From: Spinactinospora alkalitolerans
GTDB taxonomy: Bacteria > Actinomycetota > Actinomycetes > Streptosporangiales > Streptosporangiaceae
Direction of reading: 5' to 3'
Assembly: GCF_013408795.1 (NCBI RefSeq)
Contig: NZ_JACCCC010000001.1
Coordinates: 4,898,001-4,962,000, forward strand
DNA length: 64,000 nucleotides
In this document: positions 8,379-18,584 of the stretch, piece by piece
Layout: each line of letters starts with the position of its first letter
How positions within the stretch are numbered: the first letter of the stretch is position 1
Program-made: the position numbers and the translations under genes
Notes under the pieces: generated by a model
What the model saw: the letters and a program-made list of their open reading frames with translations, nothing else
Told to the model about the DNA's origin: nothing
Databases searched by the model: none

Positions 8379-9380
8379 ATGCGCGCCCTCGTGATCCGCC
8401 GACTGATCTACATGGTGCCCACGCTGTTCGCCATCTCCCTGGTGGCGTTCCTGGTCATCCAGCTCCCGCCGGGCAACTACCTCTCGACCTACATCGCCGA
8501 GCTCTCCGCCCGGGGAGCGACGGTCGACCGCGGCCAGATCCTGGCGCTGGAGGAGCGCTACGGCCTCAACGAACCCGTCCACGTGCAGTACCTGCGCTGG
8601 ATGTCGGGGATCCTGCTGCACGGCGACTTCGGGCAGTCCTTCGCCTACCAGCGCGACGTCTCCGCCCTCATCTGGGACCGGATCGCGCTGACCGTGGTCC
8701 TCGCCCTTGTCACGATGCTGGTGAGCTGGGTCATCGCGTTCCCCATCGGCGTCTACTCGGCGGTGCGCCAGCGCTCCCTCGGCGACTACGCCGCCACCTT
8801 CGTCGGCTTCATCGGCCTGGCCACCCCCAACTTCATGCTCGCGCTCGTCTTCGTGTGGATCGCCTACCGCTACTTCGGTGAGAGCGTCGGCGGCATCGTC
8901 TCGCCGGAGTTCGCCGACTCCGCGTGGAACCTCGGCAAGGTCGTCGACGTGGTGTCCAACCTGTGGGCGCCCGTGCTCATCATCGGCACCGCGGGCACGG
9001 CCGTGCTCATCCGGGTGCTGCGCGCCAACCTCCTGGACGAGCTGCGCAAGCCCTACGTCACCACGGCCCGCGCCAAGGGCCTGCCCGAGTGGCGGGTCGT
9101 CCTCAAGTACCCGGTGCGCATGTCCCTCAGCCCGTTCATCAGCACCATCGGCTGGATCCTGCCCACGCTCATCGGCGGCGAGGTCATGGTCTCCATCGTG
9201 CTGAGTCTGGAGACCACCGGGCCCCTGCTCCTCGAGGCCCTGCAGAGCCAGGACATGTACCTGGCCGGAGCCTTCATCCTCATCCTCGGCGCACTGACAC
9301 TCATCGGCACGCTGCTGTCCGACCTGCTCCTGGCGTGGTGGGACCCGCGCATCCGCCACGCCCAGGCAGAGGAGGCGTGA
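8379..9380 (+). CDS. ABC transporter permease (DppB/OppB type)
   Basis: The protein has 333 residues from ATG 8379, with ribosome site GAGGAGG eight bases upstream. Six or so transmembrane helices begin with LIYMVPTLFAISLVAFLVI. The cytoplasmic-loop permease motif appears as YVTTARAKGLPEWRVVLKYPVR (the EAA-type loop). A long extracytoplasmic stretch after helix 1 is typical of DppB. It forms the membrane channel with the next gene. The larger frame starting at 8133 lies inside the oxidoreductase gene and is not the true start. Confidence 0.92.
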   Translation: MRALVIRRLIYMVPTLFAISLVAFLVIQLPPGNYLSTYIAELSARGATVDRGQILALEERYGLNEPVHVQYLRWMSGILLHGDFGQSFAYQRDVSALIWDRIALTVVLALVTMLVSWVIAFPIGVYSAVRQRSLGDYAATFVGFIGLATPNFMLALVFVWIAYRYFGESVGGIVSPEFADSAWNLGKVVDVVSNLWAPVLIIGTAGTAVLIRVLRANLLDELRKPYVTTARAKGLPEWRVVLKYPVRMSLSPFISTIGWILPTLIGGEVMVSIVLSLETTGPLLLEALQSQDMYLAGAFILILGALTLIGTLLSDLLLAWWDPRIRHAQAEEA

Positions 9381-9385
9381 GACCC

Positions 9386-10534
9386 GTGGACCTGCTGCCC
9401 CTCATGCGCCGCCGACGCGGCGCGCCCCTTGACGGCGAGCACGCCAAGAGCGCGACCGCCGCCGCACCGCAGTGGAAGCTGATCTGGTGGCGCTACCGCA
9501 GGCACCGCCTGGCCATGTTCAGCACCGCCGTCATCGGCGCGCTGGTCTTCGTGGCCGTGTTCGCCGAGTTCGTGGCGCCCACCGCCCCCGGCGACTACAG
9601 CGCCGAACACACCCACGCCCCGCCGCAGACCCTGCACTTCGTGGACACCACCGACGGCTTCGACCTGGGTCTCTACGTCTACGGCTACGACTCCACCAGG
9701 AACGAGGAGACCCTCGCCCGCGAGTACACCGTCGACGAGTCCGACAAGATCCCGGTCGGCTTCTTCGTCGAGGGCCGCCCCTATGAGATGTGGGGCCTGT
9801 TCTCCGCCGACCGCCACCTCATCGGCACGCAGGACCCCGACGAGCGGATGTACCTGCTCGGCGCCGACCGCAACGGACGCGACATGCTCTCCCGCATCGT
9901 CTACGGCACCCGGGTGTCGCTGTCCATCGGCCTGGTCGGCGTGGCCCTGGCCTTCCTGCTGGGCGTGGTGCTCGGCGGGATCTCCGGCTACTTCGGCGGC
10001 CGCGTCGACACCGCCATCCAGCGCGTCATCGAGTTCACCATGTCCATCCCCACCATTCCGCTGTGGATGGGGCTCTCGGCGGCGGTGCCGCGCGAGTGGG
10101 GCCCGCTGCAGACCTACTTCGCGATCACCGTCATCCTCTCCCTGATCGGCTGGACCGACCTCGCCCGCGTGGTGCGCGGCCGCTTCCTGTCCTTACGCGA
10201 GGAGGACTTCGTCTTGGCCGCCCGGCTGGACGGCTGCGGGCGCACCCGCATCATCGGCCGGCACATGCTGCCGTCCTTCACCAGCCACATCGTCGCCTCG
10301 CTCACGCTGGCGATTCCGCTGATGATCCTCGCCGAGACCTCGCTGTCGTTCCTGGGCCTGGGCCTGCAGCCGCCCGTCGTCAGTTGGGGCGTGCTGATGC
10401 AGGAGGCGCAGAACATCCACTCCATCGCCAACGCGCCCTGGACCCTGCTGCCCGGCGTGGCCGTGACGGTGACGGTTCTGGTGCTGAACTTCGCCGGCGA
10501 CGGCATCCGCGACTCCGCCGACCCCTACCAGTAG
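9386..10534 (+). CDS. ABC transporter permease (DppC/OppC type)
   Basis: From GTG 9386 (GGAGGCG five to ten bases upstream) the protein has 382 residues. The N-terminal OppC segment (KLIWWRYRRHRLAMFSTAVIG) is followed by an unusually long extracytoplasmic region, residues ~60-165. The remaining helices then carry the EAA loop REEDFVLAARLDGCGRTRIIGRH. The C-terminus (NFAGDGIRDSADP) is diagnostic of the OppC/DppC subfamily, which usually reads FLGDGLRDALDP. Five bases separate it from the first permease, so the two are translationally linked. Confidence 0.92.
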   Translation: MDLLPLMRRRRGAPLDGEHAKSATAAAPQWKLIWWRYRRHRLAMFSTAVIGALVFVAVFAEFVAPTAPGDYSAEHTHAPPQTLHFVDTTDGFDLGLYVYGYDSTRNEETLAREYTVDESDKIPVGFFVEGRPYEMWGLFSADRHLIGTQDPDERMYLLGADRNGRDMLSRIVYGTRVSLSIGLVGVALAFLLGVVLGGISGYFGGRVDTAIQRVIEFTMSIPTIPLWMGLSAAVPREWGPLQTYFAITVILSLIGWTDLARVVRGRFLSLREEDFVLAARLDGCGRTRIIGRHMLPSFTSHIVASLTLAIPLMILAETSLSFLGLGLQPPVVSWGVLMQEAQNIHSIANAPWTLLPGVAVTVTVLVLNFAGDGIRDSADPYQ

Positions 10535-10545
10535 GGAGCCAACAG

Positions 10546-11662
<1,117 letters not shown>

Positions 11663-11673
<11 letters not shown>

Positions 11674-12739
11674 CTCCGCTCACTCCGCCGCCCGCGCCGA
11701 CCAGGCGCTGCTGGCGGCCCGCAACGTGAAGGTGCACTTCCCGGCCCGTCGGGAGGGGCGGCGTCTGCGCGGCGGGCGCGGCGCCGCCGAGAAGGTCAAG
11801 GCGGTCGACGGTGTGGACCTGAGCGTCGACCGCGGCGAGACCCTCGGCCTGGTCGGGGAGTCCGGGTGCGGCAAGACCACGCTGGGCTCGGCCATCATGG
11901 GTGTCCGCCCCGAAGCCACCGGGCAGGTCCGCTACCGCTCGGCCGATGGCCGCGTCATCGACGCCGCCGCGCTCACCGCCGGGGACACCGCCGCCTACCG
12001 CCGCGAGGTCCGGATGATCTTCCAGGACCCGCACGCGTCGCTCAACCCCCGGATGACCCTGCTGGAGATCATCGGTGAGCCGCTGCGGGTGCTGCTGGGG
12101 CTGTCCGGTTCGGAGCTGGAGGACCGCGTCACCGCGATCCTGCGCCGCGTGGGCCTGCGGCCCGAGTACCTGCGCCGCTACCCGCACGCGTTCTCCGGAG
12201 GCGAGCGCCAGCGGGTCGGCATCGCCCGCGCGCTGGTGCCCGGGCCGCGCCTGGTGGTGGCCGACGAGGCCGTCAGCGCGCTGGACGTCTCGGTGCGCTC
12301 GCAGATCCTCAACCTGCTCCGGGATCTCCAGGACGACATGGGACTGACCTACCTGTTCATCTCCCACGACCTGTCGGTGGTCGAGCACCTGTGCGACCGC
12401 GTGGCGGTGATGTACCTGGGCAGGGTGGTGGAGTTGAGCCCCACCGCGCCGCTCTACGCCCGTCCGCTGCACCCCTACACCGAGGCGCTGATCTCGGCGG
12501 TGCCGGTGCCCGACCCGCGGCTGCGCGGTCGCCCGGCAGAACGGTCCCGCGAGCGGATCCGGCTCAACGGGGACCTGCCCGACCCCGCCGACCCCCCGGC
12601 CGGGTGCCCGTTCCATCCCCGCTGCCGGTACGCGACCGAACGATGCGCGGTCGAGGCGCCCCCGCTGCGCGAGGTCGCCCCCGGCCGCATGGCCGCCTGC
12701 CACCACGCCGAGGAGTTGTCCCTGGCCGGCGCCGCCTGA
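11663..12739 (+). CDS. ABC transporter ATP-binding protein (DppF/OppF type)
   Basis: From ATG 11663 (AGGAGG upstream) the protein has 358 residues with Walker [10 protein letters not shown], signature [15 protein letters not shown] and Walker [13 protein letters not shown]. The last replaces the usual DEPVSALD proline with alanine. The H-loop is FISHDLS and the C-terminal cysteine segment is [16 protein letters not shown]. It pairs with the preceding ATPase in the transporter. An extra basic loop ([13 protein letters not shown]) sits between strands near residue 32. Confidence 0.93.
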
Positions 12740-12785
12740 GACGGCGCCACTCTGGCATCCCCCACAGAGAAACGGAGATCAGGAC

Positions 12786-14744
12786 ATGCACGCACCACCG
12801 ACCGGACCGCTGCGGCGGCGCGCGCTCATGGCGCCGTGCGCGGCGGCCCTCGCGCTCTCCCTCACCGGCTGCGGCTTCTTCTCCCTGGACCCCGACGAGG
12901 AGGACGGAGCGGGCGGCGAGGCCAACGGCCAGGCGCCGGCGCTCGCCGAGCGGGTGGAGGCCGGCGAGCTGCCCCCGCTGGAGGAACGGCTGCCGGAGAA
13001 CCCCGCCGTGGTCGAACCCGTCGATGAGGTCGGCACCTACGGCGGCACCTGGCGCAGCGCCATGCTGGGCATCGGCGACTGGCCGTGGCTGGGGCGCACC
13101 GTGGGGTATGAGAACCTCACCCGCTGGAACACCGAGTGGACCGAGGTCGTCCCGAACCTCGCCGAGGAGTTCGAGTACAACGACGACGCCACCGAGCTGA
13201 CCTTCCACCTGCGCGAAGGGCTGAAGTGGTCCGACGGCGAGCCGTTCACCGCCGACGACGTCGTCTTCGCCATGAACGACATCTACAACAACGAGGACCT
13301 CACCCCGGTGGCCGCCACCCACCCGGGCACCGCCGAGAAGATCGACGACACCACCGTCACCATCACCTTCGAGGAGGCCGACGCGCTGTGGGCAGGCTAC
13401 GACCTGCTGCAGTACCAGATCGTCAACAAGCCCAAGCACTACCTGGAGCAGTTCCACATCGACCACAACCCCGACGCCGACGAACTCGCCGAGGAGGAGG
13501 GCTTCGCGAACTGGACCGAGATGTTCGAGGTCAGGTCCGGGGCCACGGACTCCGCGCTGACCTGGCAGAACCCCGACATTCCGACCATGAACCCTTGGAT
13601 GGTCACCGAGCCGCTGTCCGACTCCGGGCGCGTCGTGCTGGAGCGCAACCCCTACTACTGGAAGGTCGACACCGAGGGCAACCAGCTCCCCTACATCGAC
13701 CGCGTCGTCTTCGAGATCATGCAGGACGAGGAGGTCATGCTCACCCGAGCGCTCAACGGCGACATCAACATGCACTCGCGGCACTTCAACACCCTGGAGA
13801 ACCGCCCGGTGCTCGCCGAGAACCGCGAGTCGGGAGGCTATGACTTCTTCGACCTGGAGCCCAGCGAGATGAACACCAGCGTCATCGCGTTCAACCTCAC
13901 CCACCAGGACGAGGAGCTGCGCGAGATCTTCCGCGACCGCGACTTCCGCGTGGCGATGTCGCTGGGCATCGACCGGCAGTCCATCATCGACGTCGTCTAC
14001 CAGGGCCAGGGCGAGCCCTGGCAGGCCGCGCCGCGCCGCGGCACCCCCTTCTTCAACGAGACCCTGGCCAAGCAGTACACCGACCACGACGTGGACCGCG
14101 CCAACGAGATGCTGGACGAGGCCGGCTACGACGAGCGCAACGGCGACGGCGTGCGGGTCAGCCCCGACGGGCGGGCGCTCAGCTTCACCCTCTCGGTGCC
14201 CGGCGGCTTCCGGCCCGACATCGTCGACTCCATGGAGATGGTGGTCGGCTTCTGGGAGGAGCTGGACGTCGACGTGGAGATGAGAACCGAGGAGCGCTCG
14301 CTGTGGCAGGACCGCCGGGAGAACAACGAGCACGACGCCAACGTCTGGTCCGGCGACAGCGGCCTGCTCGACGCCATGTACGACCCGCGCTGGTACGCGC
14401 CTGTCCACAGCGGTGAATCCAACTTCGGCATCCCGTGGGCGCAGTGGTACGCCTCCGACGGCCGGGACCCGCGCGCCCAGGAGCCGCCGGACGACGTCAA
14501 GGAGCACCTGGAGGGCTATGACCGGCTCATCGCCGAGCCCGACCCCCGGCGCCAGGAGGAGCTGATGACCGAGCTGCTGGAGGTCTCCCAGGAGCAGTTC
14601 TACGCGCTCGGCATCAACCTGTCCCCTCCCGGTTACGGCATCGTCGCCGACGACTTCCGCAACGTCCCCGAGTCGATGCCCGAGGCGTCCGTCTACAACA
14701 CGCCCGGCCCGACCAACCCCGAGCAGTACTTCATCGAGCAGTAG
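12786..14744 (+). CDS. Extracellular solute-binding lipoprotein, family 5 (SBP_bac_5)
   Basis: The 652-residue precursor has a basic start (RRRALMAP) and a hydrophobic stretch ending in the lipobox LTGC, with cysteine at about residue 32, so it is a membrane-anchored lipoprotein. The mature part has the family-5 landmarks FHLREGLKWSDGEPFTADDVVFAM, NPYYWKVDTEGNQLPYID and the long C-terminal domain. At ~650 residues it is longer than peptide-binding homologs (~530), as in members that bind plant-derived oligosaccharides. With the oxidoreductase, DUF6807 and cupin genes nearby, a carbohydrate ligand is more likely than a peptide (inference). Confidence 0.9.
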   Translation: MHAPPTGPLRRRALMAPCAAALALSLTGCGFFSLDPDEEDGAGGEANGQAPALAERVEAGELPPLEERLPENPAVVEPVDEVGTYGGTWRSAMLGIGDWPWLGRTVGYENLTRWNTEWTEVVPNLAEEFEYNDDATELTFHLREGLKWSDGEPFTADDVVFAMNDIYNNEDLTPVAATHPGTAEKIDDTTVTITFEEADALWAGYDLLQYQIVNKPKHYLEQFHIDHNPDADELAEEEGFANWTEMFEVRSGATDSALTWQNPDIPTMNPWMVTEPLSDSGRVVLERNPYYWKVDTEGNQLPYIDRVVFEIMQDEEVMLTRALNGDINMHSRHFNTLENRPVLAENRESGGYDFFDLEPSEMNTSVIAFNLTHQDEELREIFRDRDFRVAMSLGIDRQSIIDVVYQGQGEPWQAAPRRGTPFFNETLAKQYTDHDVDRANEMLDEAGYDERNGDGVRVSPDGRALSFTLSVPGGFRPDIVDSMEMVVGFWEELDVDVEMRTEERSLWQDRRENNEHDANVWSGDSGLLDAMYDPRWYAPVHSGESNFGIPWAQWYASDGRDPRAQEPPDDVKEHLEGYDRLIAEPDPRRQEELMTELLEVSQEQFYALGINLSPPGYGIVADDFRNVPESMPEASVYNTPGPTNPEQYFIEQ

Positions 14745-14759
14745 TGGCACCGCCGCGTT

Positions 14760-14786
14760 CCGCCGCGCCGCCGCCCGGCGCGGCGG
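14760..14786 (+). terminator. Intra-operon hairpin after the binding-protein gene
   Basis: A perfect 11-bp stem CCGCCGCGCCG / CGGCGCGGCGG with a 5-nt loop lies 16 bases after the stop codon and has no U-run. Such hairpins after binding-protein genes usually stabilise the upstream mRNA or attenuate read-through. Confidence 0.45.
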
Positions 14787-14842
14787 GACCGGCCGACCCC
14801 ATGCCGCGGCTGCGACGCGGTACAGCAGACAGGAGGCCGTGA

Positions 14843-15826
14843 ATGACCATCGACCAGCAGGCCGGGCACGGGACCGAACCCGCGGCGAAGGGCCTGGGAC
14901 TGGTGCACGAGCACGACCGCTCGCTGCGCCTGACCTACGACGGCGCGGAGTTGACGCGCTACGTCTACCGGCCCTGGGACGTTCAGTCGGAGTCACCGCG
15001 CCCCTACTTCCATCCCGTCCGCACCCTGGGCGGCGACACCGTCAGCCTGTACCGGCCGCACGACCACGTCTGGCACAAGGGCATCGCCTGGTCGCTGCCC
15101 AACGTGGGGGCGGCCAACTTCTGGGGCGGGCCGACCTACGTCCGCGACCGCGGATACCGGCAGTTGGCCAACGACGGGGCGATGCTGCACCGCGGCTTCG
15201 ACCGCCTGGCGGCCGCCCCGGACTCCGTGGCGGTCGACGAGCGCCTGGACTGGGTCACCGAGCAGGGCGAGACGTGGTTCACCGAGACCCGCGGGTTCCG
15301 GGTCGCCGTGGACCCCGCCCGCCAGGCGTGGACCCTCGTTTTCGAGACGGCGTTCACCAACCTGACCGACGCCGAGATCGCCATGGGCAGTCCCACCACG
15401 GAAGGCAGAGACAACGCCGGATACGGCGGGCTCTTCTGGCGCGGCCCCCGCTCCTTCAGCGGCGGCCGCGTCTACGGCCCGCATGGCGAGGGCGGCGACG
15501 ACATGATGGGCGTGCGCGCCCCGTGGATGGCCTTCGCCGGCCGCCACGACGAGCACGACCGGGCCTCCACCCTGGTGTTCGTGGACGCGCCGGAGAACCC
15601 GGGCCACCCGGTGCAGTGGTTCGTGCGCTCGGGGATTTTCGCCTGCGTGTGCCCGGCACCGTTCTTCAGCGAGGAGGTACCGGCCCCGCCCGGCGCGGCG
15701 TTGGGCTACCGCTACGCGGTCGTCGTCTCCGACGGCGACCGGGGGAGCTCGGGCAGCGCGGAGCTGGCCGAGCTGGGCCTGGCCGAGCTGGAGCGGGCCG
15801 CGCGGGGGAAGGCGGGCGCACCGTGA
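14843..15826 (+). CDS. DUF6807 (PmoA-like) family protein
   Basis: The 327-residue protein contains the features of the PmoA/DUF6807 family: YRPWD near residue 40, RPYFHPVRTLGG near 53, RPHDHVWHKGIAWSLPNVG near 72 with its HDHxWHKG histidine cluster, and the later segments GLFWRGPRSF and MGVRAPWMAF. The fold is galactose-mutarotase-like and members sit in sugar-catabolism operons with Gfo/Idh/MocA enzymes. The name 'methane oxygenase PmoA' in databases is misleading here. AGGAGG precedes the ATG. The TGA overlaps the GTG of the next gene. Confidence 0.82.
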   Translation: MTIDQQAGHGTEPAAKGLGLVHEHDRSLRLTYDGAELTRYVYRPWDVQSESPRPYFHPVRTLGGDTVSLYRPHDHVWHKGIAWSLPNVGAANFWGGPTYVRDRGYRQLANDGAMLHRGFDRLAAAPDSVAVDERLDWVTEQGETWFTETRGFRVAVDPARQAWTLVFETAFTNLTDAEIAMGSPTTEGRDNAGYGGLFWRGPRSFSGGRVYGPHGEGGDDMMGVRAPWMAFAGRHDEHDRASTLVFVDAPENPGHPVQWFVRSGIFACVCPAPFFSEEVPAPPGAALGYRYAVVVSDGDRGSSGSAELAELGLAELERAARGKAGAP

Positions 15827-16632
15827 ACTCCTCCGTTCCGGGCCCCGGCGAGGCGGCCCCGACCGCGGTTCCAGGGGTTCCCGGATTCCCCGGGGGCACC
15901 GCGGTCTCCCACCTGCACGTCTACGACTGGCCCGCCGCAGACGGCCTGGCCGGCGGATCCCCCCACCTGCACACCGCGTCCGCGGAGGGCTACGTGGTCG
16001 TGCGCGGCCGGGGAACGCTGGAGACGCTGAGCAGCGCGGGCTTCACCGAGACCCCGCTCGGTCTGGGCACGCTGCTGTGGTTCACCCCCGGCACCGTCCA
16101 CCGGCTGGTCAACGGCAGCGGGGACCTGGAGCTGCTCGTCGTCATGCAGAACGCGGGACTGCCGGAGAACGGCGACGCGGTGCTGACCTACCCGCCGGAC
16201 GTGCTCGCCGACCCCGAGGCGTACGCGCGGGCGACGGCCATCCCCGCGTGGGCGGACTTCCCCGATGCCGCATCGGCGCACGCGGCGATGTCCAAGGCCG
16301 CGCGCGAGCGCCGCGACCTGGCCATCGACGGATATCTGCGGCTGCGCGAGCGCGTCGCGGCCGAAGGGGGCGGCGCGCTGGCCGACCTCTACGAGGCGGC
16401 GATCGGGCTGGTGCGGGACAAGGCGGCGGGCTGGCACCACCACTGGGAGCGCGGCCCGCACGGCCAGGCCGAGGCCACCGGCCGCCACATCGCCGAACTC
16501 GCCTCCGGGCGCGGACGGCACCTGCACGAGTCGGCCCTCTACACGGCCGACTCCCCGTCGAGGCCGTGGCGCACCGGTATGTGCGGGATGCTGCAGGTCT
16601 GGGACCTCGACGGCGCCCACCCCATCGGCTGA
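15823..16632 (+). CDS. Cupin-domain protein
   Basis: The GTG start overlaps the previous stop codon (GTGA), indicating translational coupling. Of 269 residues the first ~110 form a cupin barrel, with the metal-ligand pattern SPHLHTASAEGYVVVRGRG and a second histidine in FTPGTVHRLVN. The C-terminal part is helical with WHHHWERGP and a closing segment ESALYTADSPSRPWR. It may be a sugar isomerase or a sensing protein of the operon; the reaction cannot be assigned. It is the last gene of the operon. Confidence 0.75.
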   Translation: MNSSVPGPGEAAPTAVPGVPGFPGGTAVSHLHVYDWPAADGLAGGSPHLHTASAEGYVVVRGRGTLETLSSAGFTETPLGLGTLLWFTPGTVHRLVNGSGDLELLVVMQNAGLPENGDAVLTYPPDVLADPEAYARATAIPAWADFPDAASAHAAMSKAARERRDLAIDGYLRLRERVAAEGGGALADLYEAAIGLVRDKAAGWHHHWERGPHGQAEATGRHIAELASGRGRHLHESALYTADSPSRPWRTGMCGMLQVWDLDGAHPIG

Positions 16633-16943
16633 CCGACCGCGCCGGACCGGCCCGGCGCCGCGAACCGCGGGCCCCTTCCCCGTCCCGCCCCTCCCCGGGA
16701 CGGAAGGCAAGGGGCCCGCCCCGTGCGGGCGATGCGCTCTCAAGGCGGCCCGTTTCGCCTTTCGCCGAACCCGGCCCGGCGACGTCGGACGCCGGCTCGC
16801 GTCGGTGCCGGAGCACGCGTCGTTCGACCTGCCCGAAATCCTTCCGTTCCTTTCCGATCGCTTGACCCGCCGCTCGGATCGGAGCAGGGCGTTCACCGCC
16901 TCCGGTCGACCGGGCGGTGCGGAGCGAGCGGAAGGGGTGTCCG
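16633..16943. other. Intergenic region with operon terminator, no gene seen
   Basis: This 311 bp stretch holds the terminator at 16667-16719. A looser palindromic patch (GCTCGGATCGGAGC, 16873-16886) lies ahead of the next gene, with an isolated TTGACC at 16862-16867 that lacks a matching -10. No coding signal is seen. Confidence 0.55.
16667..16719 (+). terminator. Strong hairpin terminator of the ABC-transporter operon
   Basis: A perfect 11-bp stem GCGGGCCCCTT (16667-16677) / AAGGGGCCCGC (16709-16719) encloses a second stem CCGTCCCG/CGGGACGG. There is no U-tract, as is usual in actinomycetes. The position 35 bases after the last gene supports a terminator role. Confidence 0.7.
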
Positions 16944-17372
16944 ATGTACGGGTCGGAGCAGGAGCGCAGGACCTCCCGGGCACTGCGCTGCCACCGGATC
17001 GTGGCGGGACGGCGCAGCCAGGTGGGGGCGGCACGGGGGTGGGCGGCGCAGCGGCTCCGCGGGGTCGACCGCGCCGACGACGTGCTGCTGGCGGTCAGCG
17101 AACTGGTGACCAACGCCATCGTCCATTCGCGCTCGGGTGCCCCCGGCGGATGGGCCCGACTACACCTGAGGCGCTGGCCGACCGGGGTCGAGGTGCGCGT
17201 GGCCGACCTCGGAGCCGCGGACCGCCCGCAGCGGGCCGCGGCCTCGGAGTGCGCCGAAAGCGGCCGGGGGATGGCGCTCGTCACCGCCGTGGCCGATGAG
17301 TGGGGCACGCAGGAGACCCCCTACGGGCTGACCGTCTGGGCGCGCTTCAGCACCGCCGGGGACGCGCGGTGA
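16944..17372 (+). CDS. HATPase_c (RsbW/SpoIIAB-like) ATP-binding protein
   Basis: This 142-residue GHKL-fold protein has the N-box ELVTNAIVHS near residue 52, a G1-like DLGAADRP and a G2-like SGRGMALV. Actinomycetes have many short proteins of this kind, acting as anti-sigma or regulatory serine kinases. The G1 box lacks the usual DxGxG pattern (here DLGAAD), so catalysis is uncertain. It starts at ATG 16944 behind GGAAGGGG. No sigma factor or anti-anti-sigma gene is adjacent. Confidence 0.82.
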   Translation: MYGSEQERRTSRALRCHRIVAGRRSQVGAARGWAAQRLRGVDRADDVLLAVSELVTNAIVHSRSGAPGGWARLHLRRWPTGVEVRVADLGAADRPQRAAASECAESGRGMALVTAVADEWGTQETPYGLTVWARFSTAGDAR

Positions 17373-17425
17373 GGACGCGGCCCGGGTCGGCCGCCGAACG
17401 GTGACCTCCCCGCGCCGGCCGGGAA

Positions 17426-17455
17426 CGGCGGCACCCGCCGAACCGGGTGCCGCCG
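17426..17455 (+). terminator. Hairpin terminator between the HATPase gene and the DUF6221 gene
   Basis: A perfect 12-bp stem CGGCGGCACCCG / CGGGTGCCGCCG with a 6-nt loop (CCGAAC) lies 54 bases after the HATPase stop codon. Confidence 0.6.
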
Positions 17456-17549
17456 GCACGTGTGCGGAGGGGACCCGTGGGTAGCGGGACCGCACCTGCC
17501 GCCGTCGGCTGCGCGCACGCCCGCCGCGCCGCCGTACCCGAAGGGAAAC

Positions 17550-17879
17550 ATGACCGAACTCCTGGATTTCCTGCAGGCCCGCCTGGCCGAGGACGAACGG
17601 GCGGCCCAGCAGCAGATGGTCCCCATCCCCGGCTCCAGGGAGTCCGACGAGCCGCCCTCGGAGTGGCCGCGCTCCCCCGGGCGCGCCCCCGACCGGCGCA
17701 TGCTGCTGGACGTGGATGCCAAGCGGCGGATCATCGAGCTCTACGCCGAGGCCGCCGCTGAGGAGCACGGCCTGCACCCGGAGGCCGACCCCTGCCGCGA
17801 GGTGCTCGACATCGTGATGCACCTGCTCGCGCTGCCCTACGCCGACCACCCCGACTACGACCGGTCCTGGAACCCGTGA
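17550..17879 (+). CDS. DUF6221 family protein
   Basis: The 109-residue protein begins TELLDFLQARLAEDE, contains LDVDAKRRIIELYAE and ends with LALPYADHPDYDRSWNP, the hallmark pattern of the actinomycete DUF6221 family (small soluble proteins of unknown function). The ATG at 17550 follows AAGGGAAAC. No partner gene is evident. Confidence 0.85.
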   Translation: MTELLDFLQARLAEDERAAQQQMVPIPGSRESDEPPSEWPRSPGRAPDRRMLLDVDAKRRIIELYAEAAAEEHGLHPEADPCREVLDIVMHLLALPYADHPDYDRSWNP

Positions 17880-17895
17880 CCGGTCCCCGCGCCGG

Positions 17896-18384
17896 TCAGG
17901 ACACCGTTCCCCTCCGCTGCTCGCCCGCCGCCTCGGGGGCGGCCTCGTGGCCGGGCCGGCCCTTGGTGCGGCGGCGCTCCTTCAGCACCGATTCGTGGAC
18001 GTGGCGGAGCCCGCCCATGAGGCTCTCCCTCGCCAGCCGTTCGAGGGCGCGGAAGTCGGCGTAGTAGCCGTCGTCGTACTCCTCGAGGAGCTGGTAGGTC
18101 CATCGGCCGGTCAGCACGTTGCGCCCGATGAGCTCGGTCTCGATCCGGTCGGCCAGGTCGCCGTGGCCGGCGCGGCGCAGCAGGGACACCGCCTCGTCCA
18201 GCTTGAAGTCGGCCTCACCGGTCAACTGGTGCATGGCGTACAGGTGGCCCCGCGCGCGCTCCACGGTCTCCAGCGCCTCGGTGATCCTGCCGACGCCGGC
18301 CACCACGTCGGGCGCCACCCCCTCCGGACGCCGATCCGCGCTGAGTTCGGCGCTCTCACCTGCTGCTTCACCGGTTCCGTGCAT
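17896..18384 (-). CDS. Conserved actinobacterial protein of unknown function
   Basis: The 162-residue protein is mostly helical. A central region (ITEALETVERARGHLYAMHQLTGEADFKLDEA) is followed by DRIETELIGRNVLTGRWTYQLLEEYDDGYYADF and a very basic tail (KERRRTKGRPGHEA). The pattern recalls an uncharacterised family widespread in Streptomyces. I take ATG 18384 (MHGTGEAAG); an ATG 11 codons upstream is possible. Its 3' end converges on the DUF6221 gene with a 16-bp gap. Confidence 0.65.
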   Translation of the reverse strand: MHGTGEAAGESAELSADRRPEGVAPDVVAGVGRITEALETVERARGHLYAMHQLTGEADFKLDEAVSLLRRAGHGDLADRIETELIGRNVLTGRWTYQLLEEYDDGYYADFRALERLARESLMGGLRHVHESVLKERRRTKGRPGHEAAPEAAGEQRRGTVS

Positions 18385-18584
18385 GGCGGTCAGCTTCCCG
18401 GGCAGCGGTGATCCATGCATGCGGGGAGGGCCCGGGGCCGGGCCCCTCACAGCAGCAGCAGGCGCAGCACGAGCGGCGCTGAGGGCGGCCTGGACAGGGG
18501 GCGCACCGTTGCCCCAGGCGTTCCGCTGTCCGCCCGGACCGGGCGCCGCCCCGGGTACGGGTGAAGCGCGCGGGTCCGCGGCGC